Shown here piece after piece: positions 36,131-46,979 of a stretch of DNA of 64,000 bases. The notes below the pieces were generated by a model. That model did no database searches. It was not told where the DNA came from and saw only the letters and a list, made by a program, of their open reading frames with translations. Source of the stretch: Deltaproteobacteria bacterium (lineage in GTDB: Bacteria > Myxococcota_A > UBA796 > UBA2385); NCBI GenBank assembly GCA_018401435.1, contig JAGYJW010000002.1, positions 124,001-188,000 of the forward strand, in the 5' to 3' direction. Numbering within the stretch: the stretch's first letter is position 1; each line of letters opens with the position of its first letter. The translations under genes and the position numbers were made by a program.

Positions 36131-38467
36131 TTGCCGCGCCGCTGCTGCCAACGCCGCCTCGTCCTCCTGCTCAGCGCCCTGGGCTGTGGCAGCCGGGACT
36201 TTGGGGCCACGGGGCCATCGCCCCAGGCCGCAGCTGCGGGAGAGGATACCGGGACCACGGCCTGCTCCGGCGCCGAAGCCACCGTCAGCGCCGACTACAC
36301 CATCGGAAGAATGCCCTTCTCTACCGCATTCTCGGTGCAGGCCCGCTGTGTCGAGGGGCCCACCACCGTGGCCTGGGATTTCGGCGACGGGGACGCGGCC
36401 GAGGGCCCCGATCCGACCCACACCTGGCTGGGCACCGGCACCCACCGCGTGCGGGCCGTCGTCACCGATGGGGCCGGCGCGCAGGCCGAGGCCGCCCTCA
36501 CGGTGACGGTGCTGCCGGCGGACTGCCCCAGGACCGAAGCGCCCACCCAGGTGGGCGCCTTGCAGCACCCCGACCTGGACGAGGCCTCGGGCCTGGGCGC
36601 CAGCACCCTCAACCCGGGCGTCCTGTGGACCCACAACGACTCGGGGGACGTGGGGCGCTTCTTCGCGATGACCGGGGAGGGCACGAACCTGGGCACCTGG
36701 ACGCTCGCTGGCGCGCCCGAAGGGGACTGGGAGGACATGGCCCTGGCCACCGACCCCCGCACGGGTCAGCCCCTGCTGCTGCTGGGCGACATCGGGGACA
36801 ACGCGCAGAATCGCGACAGCCTGGTGATCTACGCGATGGCTGAGCCCGCGCTGGCCGCCACCGCCGACCCGGTCGATGCCGAGGTCACGGACTGGTGGTC
36901 CTTCCAGCTCCAGTTTGCAGACGGGGTGGCCCGCAATGCAGACGCCATGCTGGTGGACCCGGTGACCGGCGACCTCTTCCTGGCGGTCATCGAGCGCGAC
37001 GGCCGCACCGGCATCCACCGGGCCGCCGCCCCCCTCCTCGCCGACACGGTCATCCCCCTCGAACCGGTGGCCGCCATCGACCTGGCCGCGGCCGGCGCCG
37101 GCCTGAACACCGCTCCCATGGGCGCCGACTTCAGCCCCCTGGGCGACCGCATCCTGCTGCGTACGGCCGACCAGGCCTGGCTGTTGAATCGCGACCGCAC
37201 GGCCGGGCTGGACGCCGCCTGGGCCGGCCCCCTCTGTCCGGTGCCACTGAGTGCAGAGACGGGGGGCGAAGGCATCGCCTTCTCGGCCGATGGGGCCGCC
37301 GTTCTCACGGTCAGCGAGGGCCTCGCGACCCCCATCGGATTCACGGCCCTGGTGCCGCCCGACCCGCCCTGCGCCCGCATCGAGGCCCGCATCCAGGTCC
37401 ACCCCGATCCCGTCGCGGTGGGCCGCCCGGCGACCCTCTCGGTGGATCCGATCTGCCTGCCCGACGGGGTCGTCTCTGCAGTGTGGCAGCTTGGCGAAGG
37501 CGGCGGTGAGCAGGCCACCCCCACCGCCGAGGGCCGCTGGCTGGCCTCGGGCCTCGCCTCGGTGTCCGTCTCGGTGGTGGACGGGTCGGGGCAGGTGGCC
37601 CGCGGGGCTGCCACGCTGCCGGTGGTGCCAGCGCCCTGCCCCATCCCCGGCGACGCCACCGTCCTGGGGCGGCTGGGCTCCTCCGACATCCACGAAGCCT
37701 CCGGGCTGGGGGACAGCGCCCTGAACCCGGGCGTCCTGTGGACCCACAACGACTCGGGCGATGGCGCGCGCCTCTTCGCCCTGGCCCACGACGGCCGGCT
37801 GCTGGGCACCTACACCCTGGACACCCCCACCCGAGATTGGGAGGACCTCAGCCTGGGTTGGGACGACAACCTGGGGGCCCCCGCGATCTATGTGGGGGAT
37901 ATCGGGGACAACGCAGAATCGCGCGAGAGCATCGTCGTGCTGGTGGTGCCCGAGCCCCACGTCGATCCTGCAGCCGCCGATGCGACATCGGAGAGCTTGG
38001 CTGTGGCCGCCACCTTGACCCTCACCTACCCCGACGGGCCCCACAACAGCGAGACCCTGATGGTGGACCCCGTCACGGGGGATCTGCTGGTGGTCACCAA
38101 GGACTACGGCGGCGACACCGAGATCTTCGTCAAGCGCGCCCCCCATGTCGATGGGACCGAGACCCCGCTGGTGTGGGTGGCCCAGCTCCAGTTCGGCAGC
38201 CCCCCGCTCACCGGTTCTGGCGCCACCACCGCGGGGGACTTCAGCCCCCTCGGCGACCGCATCGCGATTCGCACCTACTCCCACGCCTGGCTTTGGCGGC
38301 GCGACCAGGCCGACGACCTCGCCACCACCTTTGCAGCCACGCCTTGCGACCTGGACGCGCCCAACGAGGTCCAGGGCGAGGCGCTCGCCTTCACGGCGGA
38401 CGACGCCGGCTACCTGGTCGTCAGCGAAGGCGACGCCTCGCCCATCCGGCGCACGCCCCTGGATTGA
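36131..38467 (+). CDS. Lipoprotein with PKD domain and two copies of a propeller-like module
   Basis: 778 residues. LLSALGCGS is a lipobox near residue 18. Residues 50-130 are a PKD-type beta sandwich (VAWDFGDGDAAEGPDPTHTW). Then the same module occurs twice, roughly residues 135-410 and 510-775: both contain HPDLDEASGLG or SDIHEASGLG, LNPGVLWTHNDSGD, GDIGDNA, LMVDPVTGDL and DFSPLGDRI. A second sandwich separates them. The protein is probably an outer-membrane or surface-attached binding protein; I cannot name a ligand. The internal duplication is clear at protein level. Confidence 0.8.
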   Translation: MPRRCCQRRLVLLLSALGCGSRDFGATGPSPQAAAAGEDTGTTACSGAEATVSADYTIGRMPFSTAFSVQARCVEGPTTVAWDFGDGDAAEGPDPTHTWLGTGTHRVRAVVTDGAGAQAEAALTVTVLPADCPRTEAPTQVGALQHPDLDEASGLGASTLNPGVLWTHNDSGDVGRFFAMTGEGTNLGTWTLAGAPEGDWEDMALATDPRTGQPLLLLGDIGDNAQNRDSLVIYAMAEPALAATADPVDAEVTDWWSFQLQFADGVARNADAMLVDPVTGDLFLAVIERDGRTGIHRAAAPLLADTVIPLEPVAAIDLAAAGAGLNTAPMGADFSPLGDRILLRTADQAWLLNRDRTAGLDAAWAGPLCPVPLSAETGGEGIAFSADGAAVLTVSEGLATPIGFTALVPPDPPCARIEARIQVHPDPVAVGRPATLSVDPICLPDGVVSAVWQLGEGGGEQATPTAEGRWLASGLASVSVSVVDGSGQVARGAATLPVVPAPCPIPGDATVLGRLGSSDIHEASGLGDSALNPGVLWTHNDSGDGARLFALAHDGRLLGTYTLDTPTRDWEDLSLGWDDNLGAPAIYVGDIGDNAESRESIVVLVVPEPHVDPAAADATSESLAVAATLTLTYPDGPHNSETLMVDPVTGDLLVVTKDYGGDTEIFVKRAPHVDGTETPLVWVAQLQFGSPPLTGSGATTAGDFSPLGDRIAIRTYSHAWLWRRDQADDLATTFAATPCDLDAPNEVQGEALAFTADDAGYLVVSEGDASPIRRTPLD

Positions 38468-38515
38468 GCCCGGGGACCCGCGGCCGGCCCGGGTGCGGCA
38501 CCGCCCAACAGCGTC

Positions 38516-39602
38516 TCAGCGCACCCAGATGGCCTGGGCGCCGCCCGCGTTGCCATAGGCCACCCAGCCACCGCCAAAGCTTGCCGCCAAGAAGGCCGAC
38601 CCGTCGCTCCCGCATAGGGTCAGGCCTGCGTTGGCGCTGGCGCTGGTGGAGAAGTCCCAGCCCGATCCCAGGCTGCCATGGCCCCGGCAGCTGGCGGGCG
38701 CCCCCGGCGGGTTGTCGACCGCGCCCAGCCCCCCGTCGGTATAGGCAGCCGCGCCCCCGCACCAGAGATAGGGCGATTCGCCGCCATAGAGCCGGTAGCC
38801 ATCCTCACCAAAGGCGATGCGCAGATGTGCCCGGGGAATGGGCTCGGACCGGTAGGTTGCGACACCCCCTGCATAGGCGGCCAGCGCCAGCTCCTCGTAG
38901 ACAAAGGTGTTGAGGTCATGCCAACCCAAGGCAGGTGTGGTCGAGGCGCTGGCGCCCGCCGGATCGACGGCGAGGGATGCCAGGGAGAGCTCCCCCTGGC
39001 CGGCATCGCCCTGGTTGCCCACCGCGGCGCTGTTGCGCAGGAAGCCCAGGGTCCAGCCGCCCCCGGACAGGTCGCACCACACCGGCGCGGTCGTGCCCGA
39101 CGGCAGGACCAGCCAATAGGCCCCATCGGCGGCCTCCGGGGCGAGGACGAGCAAGGCGGCGCAGCTCTCGACGGGACAGTCCTCCGACAGGCCGAGCGCG
39201 TCATCGGCGTGGCCGTCGCAGTCATCGTCTACGGCGTCGCAACGCTCGACGGCCCCGGGGTAGCGGCTGGCATCGCCATCGTCGCAGTCGCCATCCAGCA
39301 GGGACCGTCCCTCTCCCAGGCGGCAGGCGGTGACCGGACGGTCGCCATAGCCGTCCCCATCGGCGTCTTCGTAGAAGGGCAGCCCATCCACCAGGTCATC
39401 GTCTGCGTCGTCCACCCGCCCGTCACAGTCGTCATCCACGCCGTTGCAACGCTCCGGGCTTGGGGTGCAGGGCGGCGCGCCGCCGTCTGCGCCGCTGTCT
39501 GCGCCGCTGTCTGCATCCGTGTCGTCGCCCGATGGGCCCGTCTCGTCTGCCGGGGCGCTTCGGGCCACCGGCCGGCCCCGACGGGGAAGGGCCGCAGCCC
39601 AT
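38516..39602 (-). CDS. Surface lipoprotein with MopE-type repeats and fibrinogen-like domain, frame broken near start
   Basis: From GTG at 39568 downward the reading is clean for 350 residues: an acidic spacer (DDTDADSGADSGADGG), MopE-like calcium repeats (CNGVDDDCDGRVDDADDD, DADGDGYGD, CDAVDDDCDGHADD), and a C-terminal fibrinogen-like domain (YWLVLPSGTTAPVWCDLSGG, GWTLGF, ending GNAGGAQAIWVR). The lipoprotein signal WAAAALLMGCGPSPSG lies in another frame at about 39650-39590, so a one-base shift near 39570 separates it from the body. The signal peptide region also overlaps the tail of the CotH gene. Probably anchored on the outer surface; function unknown. Confidence 0.7.
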
Positions 39603-39624
39603 CAGCAGGGCCGCCGCGGCCCAG

Positions 39625-42157
39625 CCCCCGCGTCGGCGAAAGTGCCACAAACAGCCACCGGCGCCAAGAAGAAGCATCTCCAGCGGGGAGGCGGTCGCGG
39701 GGCGCGCGGCGCAGCCCGTCGTGTCCCCGCGCGCCAGGAGCCGGCGGGGTGGGCGGATCCGAAGGCGCCCCGCTGCTCGCGCCCGGCCCATCCTCCCCCG
39801 CGGCCTGCCCCGAGTCTGCGGGGCCCTCGCCGCGCAGCTCCGAGAGATCCTGGGCGCCGCCCTCCCATTGATTGGGCTCACCATAGCTTGAGTTGTGTCC
39901 TGCCCGAAAGAAGGGGCTGTCGGAGCGCAGCTCGGCATTGGGCGTAGCCGCCAGCAGGCCCACCTCACGCGACGAGATGCCGGATGCCGGGGCCCTCCCC
40001 TCCCCCACCGGCCCAAAGAGCAGATCGCCCTCGGCGCTCCAGAGGCGGAGCTGCCAGTTGTGTTGGGTGACATCGAAGCCATCGGACCGGGCGACCGCCC
40101 CATCGGGGCTGGCGCGCAAATGAAAGCGCCAGTCGCCGCCTTCGGGGTCATAGGCGACGTCTTCGGGGCTCAGCATCCCAATGGTGAGCAGGCTGCCCGC
40201 AGAGAGGTCGGCCAGGACGGCGTGGTCGGTCAGGTGCACGCTGCCCTGGTCGCCATAGAGGTCCGACATCGTCAGGCGCGCCCCGCGCAGATCCAGGCCA
40301 TCCTGCAAGACCAGCAGCTCGACCCAGTCGCCACCATTGCCTTCGATGGACCCAAAGACCGTGTCTTCGCCACCGTCCTTGAGCAGCTTGTCGGCGGCGA
40401 CGGCATTCCACTCATTCAGCACGATGGGGGCGGGCGCGTCCACCTCCCAGAAGACCGTGACCCGCGGCCCCCACAGCCCATCCTGCTCCAGGCGCGCCGA
40501 GACCTGCAGCCCTGTCGAGGCTAGGCGTAGGGGCTGACCTGGCCGGCGTCGAGGGCCTCGGGCTGCCGCTCACAGGCCACCCGCAGGGGACGCGCGGATC
40601 CCCGCCGCGTCCAGGCGCAGCCAGAGCGTGGCGGCTGCGCCATCGGGGACGGACACCTCGACGCCGGTGCCCGTGCGCCACCTCCCTGCCGGCGGCCACA
40701 TCTGGGGTGCCGGCAGCGGTAGCCAGCCGGCGCCGCCTCGGTCGGGCCCAGAGCTGCTCGGCGCGGTCGGGAAGCCAGCTCTCGATCAGGTAATCCCGTT
40801 CGGCCGTCCAGTGCAGAGTCGGGTCCCAGGCGCCGCCTCCCCACCGCGCCGCCTCGGCCACCACGGCGTCTTCCACCAGGGGCGCCAGGCGGGCATAGCG
40901 CTCGGCGGCGCGTGGGCCGGACAGGGGGCCACCCTGTCGCAGGTTGCGTTGCAGGGCGTCGGCCAGGGCCACCTGAAAGTCGGGGTGGCCCTCTGCCAAC
41001 AAGCCCTGCAGGGTGTAGCCGGGGCCCGGTCGATCCAGCACCCAATGGTCGACCCCGTAGTAGAGCGCGATATCGCTGTCGCTGCTGTGAAGAACCCAGC
41101 CCGACCGGGGCTCCAGCGGCCCAGCCGCCATCCAGTTCTGGTGGGCGTTCCAGTCCCAACTGTTGGCCCCGAAGAGGTTGAGCACGATGTAGTCCAGGTA
41201 TTGCGACACATCGACCCAGGTGGAGAAGGTCTCGAAGTCACCCCCGGCGGCTTCGATGCGCGGCCACTGCGTGCCATCGCCATCCACCGCGCGGCCCCCG
41301 TTGACCGCTGCCCAGTCGTCCTCTGTACCGCCCCGGTGCTCGGCCAGAAAGGCGGCGTCGAATCGTTCGCGCAGGTGGTAGAGCCCCGTGTACTCGCCAT
41401 TGATATAGAGGTGGGCATAGCGGCCATGCGGCGCGACATGGCCCATCTCCAGCTCGGTCTCGTCCATCCACCGATTGCGCAGATACTGGCCGCGCACGCC
41501 CAGGTAGAAGACCGAGTCGTGGCTGCCCCCCCGAAGATCCAACGAGTCGTGCCGGTCGATCGAGGGCACACCCACGGTGGGCTGGTCCTCAAAGAAGTCC
41601 GCGTCCAGCTTGCCATCGCCATAGGCGTCGCGGAAATAGAGCCGCAGGTTGGTCTTGGGGTAGCCCAAGCTGTGGCCGCCGACTCGGGCCACGCCGCAGT
41701 CGACCTGCAGACTCAAGCCCCCGGGCTCGAAATACTCAAAGGAGACCGGCTGTTCCACCACGCTCAGCGCGCCATCCAGGGCCAGGCTGAGGGTGGGCAG
41801 GCTCGCCAGGCTGGCGGCCATGCGGGGCCCCAGCGTGGGGTGGGTGGTGATGCCCGGATCCAGTGCCGGCTGGGCCATTACATCGTCGATGAAGAGGTAG
41901 GTGGTGGTGGCGATGGACGACCAGGCGCCCGCAGCGTCCTGTGCCCGGGCCCGCACCACAACCGTCTTGTCGATGGGGATGGCGCCAACATAGAGGGTGT
42001 CGGGGGTGCCGCCGTCGGTGCTGAACCAGAGGGTCTCTCCCGCGGCCCCCGACAGCTGCAACGAGAAGGGCGCGGTGTACAGGCCGCGCTCGGCGTCGAA
42101 GCCCGGTGCTTCGACCCCAAAGGCCACGGCGGAGAGGGCGAGGAGTGCGGCGATCAT
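39625..42157 (-). CDS. CotH-type secreted protein with lamin-tail domain, frameshifted
   Basis: Start ATG 42157 with signal peptide (IAALLALSAVAFGVEAPGF). Domains: chitobiase-C-like sandwich (LYTAPFSLQLSGAAGETLWF), CotH kinase-like fold (residues about 150-450: LRLYFRDAYGDGKLDADF, HLYINGEYTGLYHLRERFDA, NSWDWNAHQNW, SSDSDIALYYG), then after frame changes near 40700 and 40540 a lamin-tail domain (IVLNEWNAVAADKLLKDGG, GDWVELLVL), and after another near 39750 a tail GCAARPATASPLEMLLLGAG then GCLWHFRRRG that resembles the Cys-hydrophobic-Arg MYXO-CTERM sorting signal. CotH proteins are spore-coat or surface protein kinases. Exported and possibly anchored; the shifts may be sequencing indels. Confidence 0.7.
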
Positions 42158-42421
42158 GTCGGGTCCTGGAGCAGAAGCCCAGGGTAGCAGCCGCGCGGGC
42201 CTCCTCCACCCTCCCATGGGACGTTGCCACCAGGGCGCCGCCGGGCTTTCGCCCATGAGCGCTGCCGCGGTCGCGACCCACAGGCAACGCTGCCGCCATG
42301 GTCGCCCCAAGGAGCCCGTGATACGGGACCCTTGTGAATGATCGAGGATAGTCCCGCACCGAGCGCCCTTGCGCGAGCCGCCCCGGCGGGTGATCGGCAG
42401 CGACCCTACCTGGAGGTCGAC

Positions 42422-43511
42422 ATGCCTGCTCCGCTGAAGGTTGTGCCCCACCTGTCCAACGCCGAGATCGAGGCGCGGTATCGCGCCGCGCCGGACGCGA
42501 CGCTGAGTCGTCACTGGCAGGTGGTGCTGCTGGTCGCCCGTGGGGAAGGCGTGGCGACTGCGGCGAAAGTGACGACGCTGTCCGTCCCGTGGGTGCGCAG
42601 GATCGTCCAGCGCACCAACCAGGACGGGCCCGCCGGTCTCGGCGACCACCGGCACAACAACCCCGGCGCGACCTCACCCCTGACGGCGGAAGTCATCACC
42701 GAGCTGCGTGAGGCGCTCGCGGGAGACGCGCCGGATGGTGGCGTCTGGTCGGGCCCCAAGGCCGCAGTCTGGCTGTCTGCGCGTCTGGGTCAGCCCGTGG
42801 ACCCCAAGAAGGCGTGGAGGTGGCTCCGTGAGTTGGGCTACGTGCTTCGCCGGCCTCGCCCTCGGCATCCCAAGGGCGACAAGGAGGACCAGACAGGCCG
42901 CCTTCAAGAGCCGACTCGGCGACAAGGTCAAGGAGGTCCAGGCCGCGCATCCCGGCGCCAAGGTGACCCTTTGGAGCATGGATGAGCACCGTGTTGGCCT
43001 CAAGCCCATCCTGCGCCGTGTGTGGACCCGCAAAGGAACCCACCCCATCGCGCTCGGCTGGCACCGCTTCGAGTCCTTGCAGGTCTCGGCATTCGTCCAG
43101 CCCGAAACCGGCGAGAACCACGGGTGGCTCCACGACAAGGTCAACGTGCCCACCTTCGAGTTCGTCCTTCAAGCCTTCGCCGACGCCGTCGGCGCTGGAG
43201 CAAAGCACCGCGTCGTTGTCGTCCTCGACGGGGCGGGCTGGCACACTTCGAAGAAGCTCGTCGTTCCCGACGGCATCCACCTCCACCACCTGCCGCCCTA
43301 CTCGCCCGAGTTGCAGCCCGCCGAAAGGCTGTGGAGCCTCTCGGACGAACCCCTGGTCAACAAGTACTTCAAGGCTCTCGACGATATCCGGGACGTCCTC
43401 AACCGCCGATGTGCAGACCTCAAGACCCGCCAAGCCGAGGTCCAAGGCAGGACCCTCTTTCACGGGTGGCCCATCCTTGGATACGCCACCATTTACTACG
43501 ATCCGGTATGA
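42422..43511 (+). mobile_element. IS630-family transposase, frameshifted
   Basis: Start ATG 42422 (LKVVPHLSNAEIEARYRAA). The N-terminal helix-turn-helix and the region to HPKGDKEDQ are in one frame; from about 42895 the DDE domain AAFKSRLGDKVKEVQAAHPG is in the +1 frame: SMDEHRVGL (Asp), VVVLDGAGWHTSK (Asp), PPYSPELQPAERLW (Glu). All three catalytic residues are present. IS630 elements often use -1 programmed shifting; a +1 shift suggests an indel. I did not find convincing terminal inverted repeats; the flanks are the CotH gene start and a small relic. Confidence 0.8.
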
Positions 43512-43532
43512 TGGGGCGCTGCCAAGGCAGGC

Positions 43533-43811
43533 TCACTGCCCCGCCTCCACCTCCACCCCCCATTGCACCCATGAGCCATACGGCGGGCCTGAGGGCTCAT
43601 GGTGACAATACGCGTAGGTGATCTTCACCCCGCCGGGTGACAGCGTCACTTTGCGCAGGAGCTGGGCCAGCGCCTCGCGGCGGACCGCCAGCGGGCGCTC
43701 GCGCCAGGCTCCGCGCACCGCCACTCGCGAGGCTTGGGGATCGACGGGGGGGAACGGGCTGAGCGGCTGAGCGGTTGGGCGCGCAGCGAGCTGGAGCCGG
43801 TCGGGAACCAC
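43533..43811 (-). pseudogene. C-terminal relic homologous to the end of the 45034-46189 gene
   Basis: The minus strand ends LSPGGVKITYAYCHHEPSGP PYGSW, WGVEVEAGQ. The same block (SPGGVRISYGTHHHEPYRPP YGSW, QWDCEV) ends the gene at 45034. Upstream of it the open frame is proline-rich and not recognisable, so only the tail is likely genuine. Function unknown. Confidence 0.4.
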
Positions 43812-43934
43812 TGCGCCCGGAGTCCGCGCGCGGATGTGGGCGCTGCCGGCATCGGCGGCTATGCTTCTCGGTAGAGGTGCACCTTCCCGAACGCTCTAGC
43901 CAATGACGCTCTCCGAACGCCGCTTCCGGCGTGC

Positions 43935-44591
43935 GTGCAGCCCGACCTCGCGCCCCAAGCGCTCCGGCCCCTGTTCGAGGTGATCTTCGAGCGCGTGGTC
44001 CGCCCGCTCAAGGAGGCGAGGGACGACCTTGAGTGGGCTGACGCTCTCGACGAGGTTCTGGACCACTGGATCAGGCTGCGGCTGTCCCTCGTCATCGCGA
44101 TGTTGGAGCTTGAGGGCGAGGCCATTCTCGATCGCATCGAGGAGGCCGTTGACCTCATCGACGAGATCCCCCTTACCCTCCTTCCGGAGCCAGCCCACGG
44201 CGCTGCGCGTCATGCGATCGCAATGCTCGCCGGAACGTGTGAGGCCACGTTGGGCGCCGCCCGGCGCAGAAAGCACGTCGACTGGGCTCTCGTCGAGGCG
44301 CTGATCAGCGACATCGCTGTGGTCGAGCTGGCTTGGTTGACCATGGCGGGTCCAGATCGTCCCCGGGCGTCTGTCGCGGAGGCGGCTGCATGGGAGGGTT
44401 ACTCTCGAGTCCGGCCGCTACGGGCTTGGCTTGTGCGGGCCGGGCTCGACGCATCAGCGCTTCCGAAGGAGGATCCCGTCGAGGCGCGGGAGCGGGCGGC
44501 GGCCCTCCTTCGGCGGGTCTCCACTGGCTGGTCTGATGAAGAGCAGGCGGCGGTCGCTGGCGCCCGGCTGCCTGCCGGTTCGCTCCAGTGA
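43935..44591 (+). CDS. Unknown helical protein in operon with a PIN toxin, candidate antitoxin
   Basis: 218 residues from GTG. Entirely helical, acidic first half (LEVADALDEVLDHWIRLRLS-type helices; ILDRIEEAVDLIDEIP). No DNA-binding motif of the usual VapB type is visible. Its stop overlaps the GTG of the PIN gene (GTGA at 44588-44591), so the two are co-translated. The position suggests an antitoxin or partner of the PIN protein, but at 218 residues it is about three times longer than a standard VapB. The true start could be a little further upstream. Confidence 0.5.
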   Translation: MQPDLAPQALRPLFEVIFERVVRPLKEARDDLEWADALDEVLDHWIRLRLSLVIAMLELEGEAILDRIEEAVDLIDEIPLTLLPEPAHGAARHAIAMLAGTCEATLGAARRRKHVDWALVEALISDIAVVELAWLTMAGPDRPRASVAEAAAWEGYSRVRPLRAWLVRAGLDASALPKEDPVEARERAAALLRRVSTGWSDEEQAAVAGARLPAGSLQ

Positions 44592-45070
44592 AACGGGAGC
44601 GAGAACTGGTACTTGATGCGGTCGCCCTCTCCGCGCTGCTTGACGAGAGGAAACCCGACCATCTGCACGCGCGCCGGGCGCTTTCGATGCTCGCCGGGGA
44701 AAGCGCAGACGGGCCGGCAGACTTGGCCGATGCGCTTTTCGTGGTGCCGGCAATCACGCTGTACGAGGTTCGGCGCGGTCTGCTGAAAATCCGCGCGGCT
44801 CGGCGCATCCGGGATTTGGACAGGTTCCTGCGCGCGTACGCGTGGGTGCAGGAGTTCGACGAGCAGACCGCGAACACGGCCGCCGAGCTTTGGGCTGACC
44901 GGGAACGCGCTGGCAAGAAGCCCGGTGAGCGGGACCTCTTGATCTTGGCGACGGCGATGGCGGCGGACGGCGATGTGGTCACCCGGGATGAAGGGTTCCC
45001 GAGCGCCGGCGCCGTGCGTGTCCTCACCTGGGCTCAGGTGGAGGCCGAACTATCGGATGGAGGCGGGTAG
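44588..45070 (+). CDS. PIN-domain ribonuclease, VapC-like toxin
   Basis: 160 residues. PIN-domain acidic residues are in place: ELVLDAVALSALLDER (Asp10), VPAITLYEVRRGL (Glu about 60), GERDLLILATAMA (Asp about 117) and DVVTRDEGF (Asp about 136). VapC toxins cut tRNA or rRNA when freed from their antitoxin. The gene overlaps the upstream 218-residue gene by four bases, the usual toxin-antitoxin arrangement. It converges with the gene ending at 45034, overlapping by about 36 bp. Confidence 0.75.
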   Translation: MKRERELVLDAVALSALLDERKPDHLHARRALSMLAGESADGPADLADALFVVPAITLYEVRRGLLKIRAARRIRDLDRFLRAYAWVQEFDEQTANTAAELWADRERAGKKPGERDLLILATAMAADGDVVTRDEGFPSAGAVRVLTWAQVEAELSDGGG

Positions 45071-46189
45071 CTCCGATCTACCTTTGCTTTGGGCCGCCTC
45101 ACCGCCTCGTCGCTCACCTCGCAGTCCCATTGCATCCATGACCCATACGGCGGGCGGTATGGCTCATGGTGATGGGTTCCGTAGGAGATGCGCACACCGC
45201 CCGGTGAAACGCAGAACGCCTCGAGCACGTCCTCCCGGAAGGCGGTCGGGTCGATGGGGTCTGCCGCTGGGACGGCCTGGGGGCCAGGCAGGGCGGCCAG
45301 CTCCTGGCGTACCTGCTCGCGGCGGGCGCGCGGGTGCGCTTGGAGCGAGGGCGAGGGCGTGGCTCAGCCCTGCGCCCTCGGCAGCGCCGCCGCCGCCGCC
45401 CGCAGGCCCGCCAGCGGAGAGGAGGCGTCGTCGGCCAGCAGGTCCTTGACCCGATGGTCGTGCAGCCCCGCCTCCAGCCGGGCCAGCTCCTGATCGGCAG
45501 CCTCGAGCACAGCCTCCGGACCGCCCGCGCCGCCCCTCCGGAGCGCGCTCCGGCACGCGTCCAGCGCGAGCAGCAGGTCCTGCTCCACCACATCGGACAA
45601 GTCCGCCTCGACCACCCGGCGAGCCAAGGCGCGGGCGCGTGCGTCCACCTCAGCGGCCCGGCCCGCGACGTCCCGCGCCGCGAGTTGTGCTGCCAGGGCC
45701 TCTGCCTCATGCTGCTGCACCTGGGCGCTGCGGCGCCGCAGCCCCCCGATGGTGGCAAGGCACAACCAGGCGGGCAGCGCGATGCCGGCCACCACGCTGG
45801 CGGCGAAGGTAGGCAGCACCAGGCCGAAGACCGTGAGGGCGTTCGGCGCGCTGGAGACATAGGGCTCGACGCCGTCGGCCACCAGGAAGCCGATGCCCCA
45901 GAGCAGGGCGGCCAGCAGGCCCACCCGCAGCAGCCAGCCGGTGGCGCGGGCGAAGGGCGCGGTGCCTGCGTCCACCTCGGCGGGCAGGCCAGCGGCGACC
46001 AGCTCGGCGGCGCGGGCCTCGGCGACGGCCACGGGGGCGGCGTCACTCAGGGCACGCCTGGGCCGCCCTCGGAGAACAGGCGCGGCAGGTCGGCCTCGAG
46101 CACCCCCAGCCAGGCGGCAGGCGCCGGCGCTCTGTGGCTGCCTCGGGCAGCTTGCGGGCGACCGGGCGGGCGGGCTGCGGCGGGTCCAT
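45034..46189 (-). CDS. Unrecognised membrane protein, frameshifted
   Basis: Start ATG 46189 (DPPQPARPVARKLPEAATE). After shifts near 46130 and 46050 the main frame shows two membrane segments (WLLRVGLLAALLWGIGFLVA and LVLPTFAASVVAGIALPAWL) followed by a long Ala/Arg/Glu-rich helical region (AQVQQHEAEALAAQLAARDV), probably a coiled coil, to about 45360. Another shift leads to ARREQVRQELAALPGPQAVP and the tail VSPGGVRISYGTHHHEP. The tail matches the relic at 43533-43811. I do not recognise the family. Confidence 0.5.
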
Positions 46190-46335
46190 GGCGCTCCTCT
46201 CGCGCCAATCCTGCCACAAGGCGGAGGGGGAGGAAGAGGGGGGAAGTCGCGCTCATCGCAGCCCGTCCGGCCGCCCGCCCTGGGCAGGCGCGCGGGTCGT
46301 CGGGCGCAGCGGGTTCGGACCGGGGCCGGGCACGA

Positions 46336-46979
46336 CGTGGAGACGGTAAAGCGGCTGCGCCGATACTTGTGCCGCCCGGCCCTGGCGAGGAGCCGCATCG
46401 AGGCGGCGTCGGGCGGCGGAGTGGTCCTGCGCTTCAAGCGCCCCTGGTCGGATGGGAGGACCGCCCTGCGGCTCACGGCGGTTGGATTCGTGCAGCCGCT
46501 GGCGGCCCGGGTGCCTCCGCCCCAGGCCTGCATGGTGCGGTATCGTGGGGTCTTGGCGCCGTGCGCCGCGTAGCGTGACCAGGTCGTCCCGACGCCTCCG
46601 AATCGGACCGCTCCCAGCCGCGGGCGGGCAGGGGTGTGCGCGTCGGTGGCCGAGGCACCGAGCTGGGACCCCGACCGGCATGGCGGGACCAGGTCGTGCC
46701 CACGCGACCCGCGCCTGAACCTAGCCGGGGTCGGCTCACCAAGCGCTGTACCAGAAAAGCGATCCAATCGAGCCCACCGGCGCTGGCCCTGCTGCTGCAC
46801 AGCGCGAGCACCTACTCTGGCACGTCTTCGGGGTTGATGGCTTCCGATGCCCGCGCTGTGGGGGCAGCATGGTAGTTCGCGCCGTGATCATCCACCCTCC
46901 GTCGACGCTCAAGGTCCTCGCAGGCTTGGACCGCGCCGCGGCCCGTGCGCCACCCGAAGGAGGTGCGCAGGCGGCGTGA
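46336..46979 (+). pseudogene. IS91-like transposase relic
   Basis: Two plus-strand blocks match the end of IS91/IS801-type transposases: LRRYLCRPALARSRIEAASG, LRFKRPWSDGRTALRLTAV, VPPPQACMVRYRGVLAP up to a stop at 46573; and HLLWHVFGVDGFRCPRCGG with two Cys-x-x-Cys-type ligands (46806-46979), ending at TGA. The N-terminal catalytic part is absent and an internal stop is present, so it is inactive. Confidence 0.7.

Noticed and set aside
42338..42421. Upstream extension of the IS630 transposase
   Set aside because: The extra residues do not resemble the family; ATG 42422 begins the conserved helix-turn-helix region.
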